DNA of 64,000 nt, from contig QKXI01000004.1 in NCBI GenBank assembly GCA_003367665.1, positions 1 through 64,000 of the forward strand, in the 5' to 3' direction. Within the stretch, counting starts at the first letter, position 1, and the number at the start of each line of letters is the position of its first letter. Positions 29,386-37,580 of this stretch are shown here, in pieces. Made by a program: the position numbers and the translations under genes. Below the pieces are notes generated by a model. It was not told the DNA's origin and did no database searches. It was given only the letters and a program-made list of their open reading frames with translations. The stretch is from Leifsonia sp. ku-ls. Its GTDB lineage: Bacteria; Actinomycetota; Actinomycetes; Actinomycetales; Microbacteriaceae.

Positions 29386-29631
29386 TCAGTCGAACACCGT
29401 CTCCACGTAGCGGTACGCCACTGCCGTGGGAAGGTGCCCGTGACCGTCCTCGGAGGCGTACTCGACCTCCGAGCCGGCCGCTCGGACATAGAGGTAATGC
29501 TTGGTGCCTGCAGCAGCCGAGATCTCGAGGCGGGGACGGGCGTCTCCGGAGTCGAGGAAGTCGGTCGCGATGGTCTTGCCTTCGAGCGGGCCGTCGATCA
29601 GCTTGGCTGTGTACGTCGTCGTCGTTGCCAT
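29386..29631 (-). CDS. Conserved hypothetical small protein
   Basis: 81 residues, soluble and probably all-beta: MATTTTYTAKLIDGPLEGKT opens it and YRYVETVFD closes it. GAGGA lies before the ATG at 29631. I cannot assign a family. It is antisense to the open frame that joins the last tad gene to topA, and its protein-like composition shows that this DNA codes on the minus strand, not the plus strand. The 245 nt from 29632 to 29876 hold only promoter-like sequence. Confidence 0.75.
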   Translation of the reverse strand: MATTTTYTAKLIDGPLEGKTIATDFLDSGDARPRLEISAAAGTKHYLYVRAAGSEVEYASEDGHGHLPTAVAYRYVETVFD

Positions 29632-29876
29632 GTCCTCATTGTCCTCCGCGCGGTGTGTGTCGCATAGGGTCCGCGGCGTCCGTCGCGGCTGCGCCCAGGG
29701 CGAACGGGAAGCACACGATTAGGCAGACGAACGGCGAAGGTGTGTATGGTTTGCCTGTCGGCGGCTCGGACCGCGCGGGTCGTGGACCGTCGCAGCTGGG
29801 GGAGCGCCGCATTCGTCCCACCGGGCGAGACCGTCAGCTGTGGACGACACAGTGTGTGCATATTAAGAGGAGTCAG

Positions 29877-32696
29877 GTGCCTGACACGAAGAAGCTCGTC
29901 ATCGTCGAGTCACCGAACAAGGTGAAGTCGATCGCGCAGTATCTGGGCGACGGCTACGAGGTCATGGCCTCGGTCGGGCACATCCGCGACCTCATCGAGC
30001 CGAAGAACCTCCCGCCCGAGCTCAAGAAGGGCTCGCTCGGCAAGTTCTCCGTCGACGTCGAGAACGAGTTCGAGCCCTACTACGTGGTGTCCGACCAGAA
30101 GAAGAAGACGGTCGCCGACCTCAAGCGCGCATTGAAGAACGCCGACGAACTCCTGCTCGCCACCGATGAGGACCGCGAGGGCGAGGCCATCGCGTGGCAC
30201 CTCGTCGAGGTGCTCAAGCCGAAGATCCCCGTCAAGCGGATGGTGTTCCACGAGATCACGCGGGAGGCGATCGAGAAGGCGCGCGACAACACGCGCGAGA
30301 TCGACACCGCACTCGTCGACGCACAGGAGACCCGGCGCATCCTCGACCGCCTGTACGGCTACGAGGTCTCGCCCGTGCTCTGGCGCAAGGTCGGTCCGGG
30401 GCTGTCGGCCGGGCGCGTCCAGTCCGCCGCCACCCGACTCGTCGTCGATCGGGAGCGGGAGCGGCTCGCGTTCGTGCCCGCGTCCTACTGGGGGCTCACC
30501 GCTCAGCTCGCCCCCGAGGACGCGAGCGTCTTCGAGGCGCGGCTCGCCCGCATCGACGGCGATCGTGTGGCCACGGGTCGCGACTTCGACGACCACGGCC
30601 GGCTCACCTCGGGGGCGCGCACCCTCGACGAGGCCGCGGCGACCGCGCTCGCGGAGGCGGTCCGGCAGCCGAGCACCGTCGTCGCCGTGTCGAAGCTCGA
30701 CACGAAGCCGTATTCGCGGCGTCCGGCGGCGCCGTTCACCACCTCCACGCTCCAGCAGGAGGCCGCCCGCAAGCTGAGGTTCTCCGCGCGCCAGACGATG
30801 AGCGTCGCCCAGTCGCTGTACGAGAACGGCTACATCACCTATATGCGAACCGACTCCGCGTCTCTCTCGCAGCAGGCGACCAACGCCGCCCGTGCCCAGG
30901 CGGCCAAGCTGTACGGACCGGAGACCGTTCCCGACAAGCCGCGCACCTACGCGTCGAGAGCCAAGAACGCGCAGGAGGCCCACGAGGCCATCCGTCCCTC
31001 CGGTGAGACCTTCCGCACCCCGGCCGAGCTCGAGCGTTCGCTGCGCGGCCCCGAGTTCCGCCTCTACGAGCTGATCTGGAAGCGGACCGTCGCCTCCCAG
31101 ATGGCCGACGCCAAGGGTCAGACGGCCTCCGTGACCGTCGAGGCCCGCGTGAGCGAGGGTCCGCTCGACGGCACGGTCGCCGAGTTCACCGCGAGCGGCA
31201 CGGTGATCACCTTCCGTGGCTTCCTCAACGCCTACGAGGAGGGGAAGGACGAGGAGCGAAACGCGTCCGACTCCGCGGAGGCGAAGCTGCCGCCGCTGAA
31301 GGAGAAGCAGCGGCTCGACGTGCGCGACATCGCGGCGGACGGCCACGAGACCACGCCGCCGCCCCGCTACACCGAGGCCAGCCTGGTCAAGACGCTGGAG
31401 GAGCTCGGGATCGGGCGGCCGTCGACCTTCGCGAGCATCATCTCCACCATCATCGACCGGGGCTATGTGACGCAGCGCGGACAGGCGCTCGTGCCGAGCT
31501 GGGTCGCCTTCTCGGTCGTCCGGTTGCTCGAGGACTACTTCGGCGACCTGGTGCAGTACGACTTCACGGCCGAGATGGAGGACGACCTCGACCGCATCGC
31601 CGACGGCGAGGCGGAGCGGGTCGACTGGCTCAACAGCTTCTACTTCGGGAGCGACAAGCACAAGGGACTCCGTCGGGTCATCGACAACCTCGGAGAGATC
31701 GACGCCCGCAGCATCAACTCGATCGCGATCGACGACGGGATCACCCTTCGCATCGGCAAGTACGGTCCCTACCTCGAGGTCGCCGACGCGGAGGCAGGTC
31801 CGGACGCCCCGCCTCGACGGGTGAACATCCCGCCGGAGCTCGCACCCGACGAGCTCACGCCCGCGAAGGCGCGCGAGCTGATCGAAGCGCCGGTGCAGAC
31901 GGACCGCGTCCTCGGCACGAACCCGGCCAACGGCAAGGTCGTGCTGGCGAAGGACGGACGGTTCGGACCGTACGTCACCGAAGCCGACCCGGAGGAGGAG
32001 CCGACCGTCGACCCCGCCACCGGCGAAGTCGTCGAGGCGGCGAAACCGGCGAAGAAGGCGTCCGCGGCGAAGCCGCGCACCGCCTCCCTGTTCAAGTCGA
32101 TGGACCTGGCGACGATCGACCTCGACACGGCCCTCAAACTGCTCGACCTGCCTCGCGTCGTCGGGGCCGACCCGGAGAGCGGTGACGAGATCCAGGCGCA
32201 GAACGGCCGCTACGGGCCCTACCTCAAGAAGGGCACGGACACCCGGTCGCTGCCGAGCGAGGACGACATCTTCGACATCGACCTCGCCGGTGCGCTGGAG
32301 CTGTTCGCCCAGCCGAAGTACGGCAACCGCCGGGCGTCGAGTGCGCTCAAGGAGTTCGACGCGGACCCGGTCAGCGGCAAGCCGATCCGCATCAAGGACG
32401 GGCGCTTCGGTGCGTACGTCACCGACGGCGAGACCAACGCCACGATCCCGCGCGGCGAGACCGTCGACGAGGTCGACTTCGACCGGGCGGTCCAGCTGCT
32501 CGCCGACAAGCGCGCGAAGGGTCCCGCCAAGAAGCCGGCGCGTCGTACGAGCTCGGCCAAGGCGAGCACGACGAAGACGACGACGGCGAAGTCCGCGGCG
32601 GCGAAGTCGACGACCACGAAGAAGTCGACGACCGCGAAGAAGACGACCGCCACGTCGGCCACGGCGCGGTCGGCCGCAAAGAAGCCCTCCGAGTGA
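29877..32696 (+). CDS. topA: DNA topoisomerase I
   Basis: TopA (939 aa) relaxes negative supercoils. The Toprim domain begins KKLVIVESPNKVKSIAQYLG with ATDEDREGEAIAWH; the catalytic tyrosine is Y322 in YITYMRTDS. After the core, three or more Topo_C repeats (KDGRFGPYVTE, QNGRYGPYLKK, KDGRFGAYVTD) replace zinc ribbons, and a Lys/Ala/Thr-rich basic tail of about 50 residues ends the protein, as in other actinobacteria. GTG 29877 with AAGAGGAG 5 nt upstream is the true start although the frame is open for 1 kb before it. Its stop overlaps tmk. Confidence 0.96.
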   Translation: MPDTKKLVIVESPNKVKSIAQYLGDGYEVMASVGHIRDLIEPKNLPPELKKGSLGKFSVDVENEFEPYYVVSDQKKKTVADLKRALKNADELLLATDEDREGEAIAWHLVEVLKPKIPVKRMVFHEITREAIEKARDNTREIDTALVDAQETRRILDRLYGYEVSPVLWRKVGPGLSAGRVQSAATRLVVDRERERLAFVPASYWGLTAQLAPEDASVFEARLARIDGDRVATGRDFDDHGRLTSGARTLDEAAATALAEAVRQPSTVVAVSKLDTKPYSRRPAAPFTTSTLQQEAARKLRFSARQTMSVAQSLYENGYITYMRTDSASLSQQATNAARAQAAKLYGPETVPDKPRTYASRAKNAQEAHEAIRPSGETFRTPAELERSLRGPEFRLYELIWKRTVASQMADAKGQTASVTVEARVSEGPLDGTVAEFTASGTVITFRGFLNAYEEGKDEERNASDSAEAKLPPLKEKQRLDVRDIAADGHETTPPPRYTEASLVKTLEELGIGRPSTFASIISTIIDRGYVTQRGQALVPSWVAFSVVRLLEDYFGDLVQYDFTAEMEDDLDRIADGEAERVDWLNSFYFGSDKHKGLRRVIDNLGEIDARSINSIAIDDGITLRIGKYGPYLEVADAEAGPDAPPRRVNIPPELAPDELTPAKARELIEAPVQTDRVLGTNPANGKVVLAKDGRFGPYVTEADPEEEPTVDPATGEVVEAAKPAKKASAAKPRTASLFKSMDLATIDLDTALKLLDLPRVVGADPESGDEIQAQNGRYGPYLKKGTDTRSLPSEDDIFDIDLAGALELFAQPKYGNRRASSALKEFDADPVSGKPIRIKDGRFGAYVTDGETNATIPRGETVDEVDFDRAVQLLADKRAKGPAKKPARRTSSAKASTTKTTTAKSAAAKSTTTKKSTTAKKTTATSATARSAAKKPSE

Positions 32697-33313
32697 GCGC
32701 CGGGCTGTTCATCACCCTCGAGGGCGGGGACGGCGTCGGCAAGTCGACCCAGGCCGCGCTGCTGGAGGAGTGGCTGACCGCGCAGGGGAGGACCGTCGTC
32801 CGCACCCGTGAGCCCGGGGGCACCGCGTTCGGTGTGGAGGTGCGCGAGATCGTCCTCCATCACCGGGGAGACATCGCGCCGCGCGCCGAGGCGCTCCTCT
32901 ACGCGGCCGACCGTGCGCACCACGTCGCCACGCTGGTGCGTCCGGCGCTGGAGCGCGGCGAGGTCGTCTTGCAGGACCGCTACATCGACTCGTCCGTCGC
33001 CTACCAGGGCGCCGGACGGGTGCTCGACGCCCAGCAGATCCGTGACCTGTCGCTGTGGGCCGCGGAAGGGCTGCTGCCCGACCTCACCATCCTGCTCGAC
33101 CTCGACGAGGACACGGCGCGCGCCCGGCTCGACACCGCGCGGACCCGCTACGACCGGCTGGAGGCGGAGCGCTCCGACTTCCACGCCCGGGTCCGCTCCG
33201 CCTACCTGGCGCTCGCGGCGGCCGAGCCGGAGCGGTTCCTCGTGGTCGACGCCGCGCGCCCGGTCGAGGAGATCGCCGCGGACATCCGCGAGCGCCTCGC
33301 CGGCCGGGTCTGA
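32693..33313 (+). CDS. tmk: Thymidylate kinase
   Basis: dTMP kinase (206 aa) making dTDP for DNA synthesis. The P-loop EGGDGVGKST is at residues 10-19; the DR motif is in LQDRYIDSSVAYQGAGR, and the lid region is TARTRYDRLEAERSDFH. The GTGA junction couples it to topA. Between tmk and holB is a 94-nt gap with its own promoter. Confidence 0.96.
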   Translation: MSAGLFITLEGGDGVGKSTQAALLEEWLTAQGRTVVRTREPGGTAFGVEVREIVLHHRGDIAPRAEALLYAADRAHHVATLVRPALERGEVVLQDRYIDSSVAYQGAGRVLDAQQIRDLSLWAAEGLLPDLTILLDLDEDTARARLDTARTRYDRLEAERSDFHARVRSAYLALAAAEPERFLVVDAARPVEEIAADIRERLAGRV

Positions 33314-33394
33314 CCGCGTGACACAGCCGACGTGACCGCACGGCCCGCAGCGGCTGCCCTGACCGCACCGTCCGCGGGTGTCCGCGGTGACAGC

Positions 33395-33400
33395 TAGCCT
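33395..33400 (+). promoter_or_regulatory. -10 element of holB, leaderless
   Basis: TAGCCT lies 7 nt before the ATG at 33408, with no Shine-Dalgarno. Confidence 0.6.
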
Positions 33401-33407
33401 GGAACGC

Positions 33408-34592
33408 ATGACGGTGTGGGACGAGCTCACGGGCCAGGACGAGGCGATCGAGGTCGTCCGCGCGGCCGCGGAGCGGTCCGACGCCGGGTCCGGCGGCGGC
33501 AACCGCGGCATGACCCACTCCTGGCTCATCACCGGGCCGCCCGGGTCGGGGCGCTCCAACCTCGCCTATGCGTTCGCGACCGCGCTGCTCAGTCCGGGCA
33601 CGCCGGAGGGCGACCTCGCCACGCGCCGCCAGGTCGAGGCGCGCACGCATCCCGACCTCGCCGTCCTCAGCACCGAGCGCGTCATCATCTCCATCGACGA
33701 GGTGCGGTCGCTGGTCGCCAGTTCGCAGTTCTCGCCATCGGTCGGCCGGTATCGCGTCATGGTGATCGAGGACGCCGACCGCATGACCGAGCGCACCTCC
33801 AACGTGCTGCTCAAGGCGCTGGAGGAGCCGCCGGAGCGCACCGTGTGGATCCTGTGCGCGCCCAGCGAGGCCGACCTGCTCCCGACCATCCGCTCGCGGG
33901 TCCGCACCGTGCGGCTGCGGGTGCCGAGCGTCGCCGACGTCGCCGAGCTCATCCAGCGGCGCGACGGCGTGGACGCCGCGACCGCCGAACGCGCCGCCCG
34001 GCATGCGCAGAGCCACATCGGCATGGCGCACCGTCTCGCCACCAACGAGGAGGCGCGCCGCCGCCGGGAGCAGACCCTGCAGCTCGCCCTGGGCATCCGA
34101 TCCGTCTCCGACGCCGTGCTCGCCGCCGCCACCCTGCTCGAGATCGCCGGCGCCGACGCCAAGGCGATCACGGAGGAGCGCGACGCCGAGGAGCGCGAGC
34201 ACGCGCTCCGCTCCCTGGGGATCGAGCCGGGAGGCACCATCCCTCCCGCGCTGCGCGGGCAGCTGCGGCAGCTGGAGGAGGACCAGAAACGGCGGGCGAC
34301 GCGGAGCCTGCGCGACGGCATCGACCGCATCCTGGTCGACCTGCTCTCGCTGTACCGGGACGTGATGATGCTCCAGCTGGGGACCGACAGCGAACTGGTC
34401 AACCGCGAGCTCCGCGCCGAGCTGGACGCTCTCAGCACCCACACGACTCCGGCCGCTACGCTCGCCGCGATGGACGCCGTCGCGACCGCACGCGAGCGCA
34501 TCGACGGCAACGTCGCGCCGGCCCTCGCCCTCGAGGCCATGCTGACCACGATCCTGCGCGGCACGAACGCGCGAAAGGGGAGCGACCTGTGA
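33408..34592 (+). CDS. holB: DNA polymerase III subunit delta prime
   Basis: A clamp-loader subunit (394 aa) starting MTVWDELTGQDEAI. The P-loop is altered to TGPPGSGRSN, with Arg in place of the lysine, as usual for the non-hydrolysing delta prime. Sensor motifs include EDADRMTERTSNVLLKALEEPPERT, and the arginine-finger region is TIRSRVRTVRLR. ATG 33408 is leaderless; an upstream GTG at 33378 lies before the -10 box and is not used. The 3' end overlaps the lipoprotein gene by 4 nt. Confidence 0.93.
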   Translation: MTVWDELTGQDEAIEVVRAAAERSDAGSGGGNRGMTHSWLITGPPGSGRSNLAYAFATALLSPGTPEGDLATRRQVEARTHPDLAVLSTERVIISIDEVRSLVASSQFSPSVGRYRVMVIEDADRMTERTSNVLLKALEEPPERTVWILCAPSEADLLPTIRSRVRTVRLRVPSVADVAELIQRRDGVDAATAERAARHAQSHIGMAHRLATNEEARRRREQTLQLALGIRSVSDAVLAAATLLEIAGADAKAITEERDAEEREHALRSLGIEPGGTIPPALRGQLRQLEEDQKRRATRSLRDGIDRILVDLLSLYRDVMMLQLGTDSELVNRELRAELDALSTHTTPAATLAAMDAVATARERIDGNVAPALALEAMLTTILRGTNARKGSDL

Positions 34593-36148
34593 TCACCCGA
34601 CCACGCCCCTCGGCGGCCCGCCGACGCAACGCGCGCACGGCGGTCGTCGCCCTGGCCGCGGTGCTGGCGCTGACCCTCAGCGGATGCGTGACCTGGTTCC
34701 TCCCGGCGAAGACGTCCACGACCTCCACCCCCGCGCCCGAGAAGGTGGCCGCCGCCCTTCAGCCGTACTACGGCCAGATCCTGAAGTGGACGAGCTGCGA
34801 CAGCGGGAAGCAGTGCGCCACCGCGAAGGCGCCCCTCGACTGGGACGACCCGGCGAAGGGGCAGATCGAGCTCGCCCTCATCCGCCAGCCGGCCAAGGGC
34901 ACGAAGCAGGGCTCGCTGCTGACCAACCCGGGCGGACCGGGCGCCTCCGGTTTCGACTTCGTGAAGGACTCCGTCGACTTCGTCGCCGACAAGACCCTGC
35001 AGGAGCACTTCGACATCGTCGGCTTCGACCCGCGCGGGGTCGGGCGATCGACCGCGGTGAAGTGCTACGACGCCAAGCAGATGGACGACTACCTCTACGG
35101 CATCACGCCGGGCCAGCGCGGCTCCGACGAGTGGATCGCGGCCAACACGAAGGTCGCGAAGGACTTCGGGGCGGCCTGCCAGAAGAACACCGGTGCGGCC
35201 CTCCCGCGGGTGGACACGGTCTCCGCCGCCCGCGACCTCGACCTGCTCCGCGCGACGCTCGGCGACACGAAGCTGAACTACCTCGGCTACTCCTACGGCA
35301 CCTACCTCGGCGCCGTGTACGCCGGCCTGTACCCCGGCAAGACCGGGCGGCTCGTGCTCGACGGCGCCCTCGACCCCGCGGCGACCAACTTCGACGTCAC
35401 CGAGGTGCAGGCCAAGGGCTTCGAGAGCGCCTTGCGCGCCTACCTCGCCGACTGCCTGACGCGGAAGGACTGCCCGTTCACCGGGACCGTCGATCAGGGC
35501 ATGGCCACGGTCGGGCAGCTGCTGGCGTCGGTGGAGAAGAGCCCCATCCAGAACTCCGACGGCAGGGAGCTCGGCGCCAACACGCTCGTGACGGCCATCA
35601 TCACGCCGCTGTACGACGCGACCGCGTGGTCGTATCTCGACAAGCTGTTCGACTCGGTCATGAAGGGCAGCGCGTCGGTCGCGTTCACGCTCGCCGACAC
35701 CTACAACAATCGGGACGCCGACGGCACCTACTCCGACAACTCGACCGAGGCGTTCGTGGCGATCAACTGCCTCGACTACACCTACGACGCCGACCCGGCG
35801 GTGATGCGGCAGCAGGCGGAGGAGCTGGCGAAGGCCGCGCCGGTCATCGGACCGTACATGGCCTACGGCGACATCGGGTGCGCCAACTGGCCGTACAAGG
35901 CGACGGGCGACCGCGGTCCGATCTCCGCCGACGGCTCCGCCCCCATCCTCGTCGTCGGCACGACCAACGACCCGGCGACGCCGTACGTGTGGGCGAAGAA
36001 CCTGGCGTCCGAGCTGCAGAACGGCCACCTGCTGACGTACAAGGGCGAGGGACACACGGCCTACAACAAGTCGAACTCGTGCGTGAACGACACGGTGGAC
36101 GCGTACCTGGTCTCCGGGACGGTGCCCGCGAAGGGCAAGACCTGCTGA
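34589..36148 (+). CDS. Lipoprotein alpha/beta hydrolase (tripeptidyl aminopeptidase-like)
   Basis: 519 aa. A type II signal peptide ends in the lipobox LTLSGC, making C33 the lipidated residue. The alpha/beta hydrolase domain starts NPGGPGASGFDF (oxyanion region), with nucleophile serine in GYSYGTYLGAVYAG, aspartate in TNDPATPY and histidine in GEGHTAYN. This matches the secreted TAP/SlpD-type peptidases of actinobacteria with their C-terminal TAP domain. GTG start in a GTGA overlap with holB. Confidence 0.93.
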   Translation: MITRPRPSAARRRNARTAVVALAAVLALTLSGCVTWFLPAKTSTTSTPAPEKVAAALQPYYGQILKWTSCDSGKQCATAKAPLDWDDPAKGQIELALIRQPAKGTKQGSLLTNPGGPGASGFDFVKDSVDFVADKTLQEHFDIVGFDPRGVGRSTAVKCYDAKQMDDYLYGITPGQRGSDEWIAANTKVAKDFGAACQKNTGAALPRVDTVSAARDLDLLRATLGDTKLNYLGYSYGTYLGAVYAGLYPGKTGRLVLDGALDPAATNFDVTEVQAKGFESALRAYLADCLTRKDCPFTGTVDQGMATVGQLLASVEKSPIQNSDGRELGANTLVTAIITPLYDATAWSYLDKLFDSVMKGSASVAFTLADTYNNRDADGTYSDNSTEAFVAINCLDYTYDADPAVMRQQAEELAKAAPVIGPYMAYGDIGCANWPYKATGDRGPISADGSAPILVVGTTNDPATPYVWAKNLASELQNGHLLTYKGEGHTAYNKSNSCVNDTVDAYLVSGTVPAKGKTC

Positions 36149-36175
36149 GCGAACACCGGACGGCGCCGGGAGTGG

Positions 36176-36187
36176 TGCAAATTTGCA
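36176..36187. promoter_or_regulatory. Palindrome upstream of the TetR gene
   Basis: TGCAAATTTGCA is a perfect 12-bp palindrome 21 nt before the TetR start, overlapping the expected -35 position. It may be an autorepression site. Confidence 0.5.
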
Positions 36188-36195
36188 GGGAATGA

Positions 36196-36201
36196 AATAA
36201 T
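36196..36201 (+). promoter_or_regulatory. -10 element of the TetR gene, leaderless
   Basis: AATAAT lies 7 nt before the GTG start; no Shine-Dalgarno. Confidence 0.5.
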
Positions 36202-36208
36202 CGTCGAC

Positions 36209-36901
36209 GTGTCTTCCGCCCCCGATGCCACGGTGAGCGAGCTGGGTCTCCGCGAACGCAAGCGCATCGCGACCCGCCGCGCCATCCAGCTCGCCGCCGT
36301 CGAGCTGGCGAGCGATCGGGGCTTCGACCGGGTGACGATCGACGAGATCAGCCACGTCGCCAACGTCTCGCCGCGCACGTTCTTCAACTACTTCCCCTCC
36401 AAAGAGTCCGCCATCATCGGCGAGCTGCCCGAACTCCCGGACGAGGAGACCGTCGAGCGGTTCGTGTCGGCCGGCCCGGAGGAGCCGATCCTGGACGGCA
36501 TCAGCACGCTGCTCATCGCGGCGATCGACGTCGGCGACACCGCGGAGCCCGACCGCGACGACCAGGCGTCCAGCCACGAGAGCGCCCACCGCCTCCACGT
36601 GCTGCGTCGGGCACTGCTGAAGGACAACCCGGAGCTCTTCGCGCTGCGGATGGCCAGCATGCACAAGTTCGAGGATGCGCTCAGCGGCGTGGTGCAGCGC
36701 CGCCTCGCCCACGACGACCCGGAGCTCGCCGCCGACCAGGAAGCGCTGCACCAGCGCGCCCGGCTCGTCACCTACGTCGCCTTCGCCGGCATGCGCCACG
36801 CCTGGTCGTGCTGGGCCGACCACGGCGGCGTGGAGCCGCTCTCCGACCGCCTGCGCAGCTCCTTCGAGCAGCTCTCGGCCCTCGGAGCGCACGTCCGCTG
36901 A
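36209..36901 (+). CDS. TetR-family transcriptional regulator
   Basis: 230 aa. The N-terminal TetR helix-turn-helix runs from about residue 17 to 62 (RKRIATRRAIQLAAVELASD through VSPRTFFNYFPSKE). The C-terminal ligand domain resembles the MftR/TetR_C group common in actinobacteria. It stands alone between a peptidase gene and tRNA-Thr, so its targets beyond itself are not evident. A palindrome lies over its own promoter. Confidence 0.92.
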   Translation: MSSAPDATVSELGLRERKRIATRRAIQLAAVELASDRGFDRVTIDEISHVANVSPRTFFNYFPSKESAIIGELPELPDEETVERFVSAGPEEPILDGISTLLIAAIDVGDTAEPDRDDQASSHESAHRLHVLRRALLKDNPELFALRMASMHKFEDALSGVVQRRLAHDDPELAADQEALHQRARLVTYVAFAGMRHAWSCWADHGGVEPLSDRLRSSFEQLSALGAHVR

Positions 36902-36981
36902 CCGCAGTGCGGCATGGTCGGCACCACCCCGCCGGATCGGGTAAGCTATCTGACTGTGCGTCAGGCGCGAGCCCGGCCCAC

Positions 36982-37057
36982 GCCGCCCTAGCTCAGTCGG
37001 CAGAGCATCTCACTCGTAATGAGAAGGTCAAGGGTTCGATTCCCTTGGGCGGCTCCA
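36982..37057 (+). tRNA. tRNA-Thr (anticodon CGT)
   Basis: Complete cloverleaf: acceptor GCCGCCC pairs with GGGCGGC, the D arm is GCTCAGTCGGCAGAGC, the anticodon stem TCTCA/TGAGA holds loop CTCGTAA (anticodon CGT), and the T arm is AAGGG-TTCGATT-CCCTT. CCA is encoded at 37055-37057. A -10-like TAAGCT lies at 36942-36947. Confidence 0.96.
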
Positions 37058-37071
37058 CATCCTCTCTCCGG

Positions 37072-37476
37072 TCACACGAAGAGCAACCCGACCAGGGCGA
37101 TCAGGGGCGGCGTCGACTGGCTGATCGCTCCGACGACGCCCTTGCCGCGTTCGCGGGACAGGCCCATTCGGTCGGCGATCAGCAGGACGATGCCGGCCAG
37201 GAACAGCACCCAGCACACGTAGGTGACGAGGGTGCGCCCGACCGCGACCTGACCCATCCACCAGCTGACCACGCCCACGACGAGCCCGCAGCCGAGGAAG
37301 AGATTGTAGAAGCCCACCCCGAAGGCCCACAGGCGCACCGGGCCGACGTCCTCCTCCCGCATGCCGAACACGCCCCGGTAGATGGCCGGGCGTCGAAGCA
37401 GCAACGATTCCCAGGCGAACACCATGATGTGGATCAGTGCGGTGACGAGCGCGAACACCCACACGACGACGAGCAT
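37072..37476 (-). CDS. DUF1304 family membrane protein
   Basis: 134 residues with four membrane helices; the DUF1304 pattern appears in MVFAWESLLLRRPAIYRGVFGM and YNLFLGCGLVVG. The function of the family is unknown. A perfect AAGGAGG lies 6 nt before the ATG. The gene is divergent from a GAF-LuxR regulator, with an 18-bp palindrome in the shared upstream region, so it may belong to that regulon. Confidence 0.9.
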   Translation of the reverse strand: MLVVVWVFALVTALIHIMVFAWESLLLRRPAIYRGVFGMREEDVGPVRLWAFGVGFYNLFLGCGLVVGVVSWWMGQVAVGRTLVTYVCWVLFLAGIVLLIADRMGLSRERGKGVVGAISQSTPPLIALVGLLFV

Positions 37477-37528
37477 GTCGGGCCTCCTTCCGGTGACCGA
37501 AGGCTAGGTCTGCCGGGAGCGGTATCCC

Positions 37529-37546
37529 ATCCCAGAATTCTGGGAT
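37529..37546. promoter_or_regulatory. LuxR-type operator
   Basis: ATCCCAGAATTCTGGGAT is a perfect 18-bp palindrome. A further ATCCC half-site lies just before it at 37524-37528. It ends at the -35 region of the LuxR gene and its centre lies about 43 bp upstream of the predicted start point, the position of a classical activating lux box. Confidence 0.75.
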
Positions 37547-37574
37547 TCACGACGGGTCGGTCTGCTCGCATACT
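37546..37574 (+). promoter_or_regulatory. Promoter of the GAF-LuxR regulator
   Basis: TTCACG (37546-37551) and CATACT (37569-37574) are spaced by 17 bp; ATG follows after 6 nt, so the transcript is probably leaderless. Confidence 0.6.
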
Positions 37575-37580
37575 GAGAGC

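Noticed and set aside
28845-32696. A true tad-topA fusion protein
   Set aside because: topA has its own good ribosome binding site and GTG start, and the joining segment is antisense to a protein-like small gene with Arg/Pro-rich plus-strand translation. Kept as a missing-stop observation only.
33378-33407. Upstream GTG start of holB
   Set aside because: It lies before the -10 box TAGCCT, so it would not be on the transcript.
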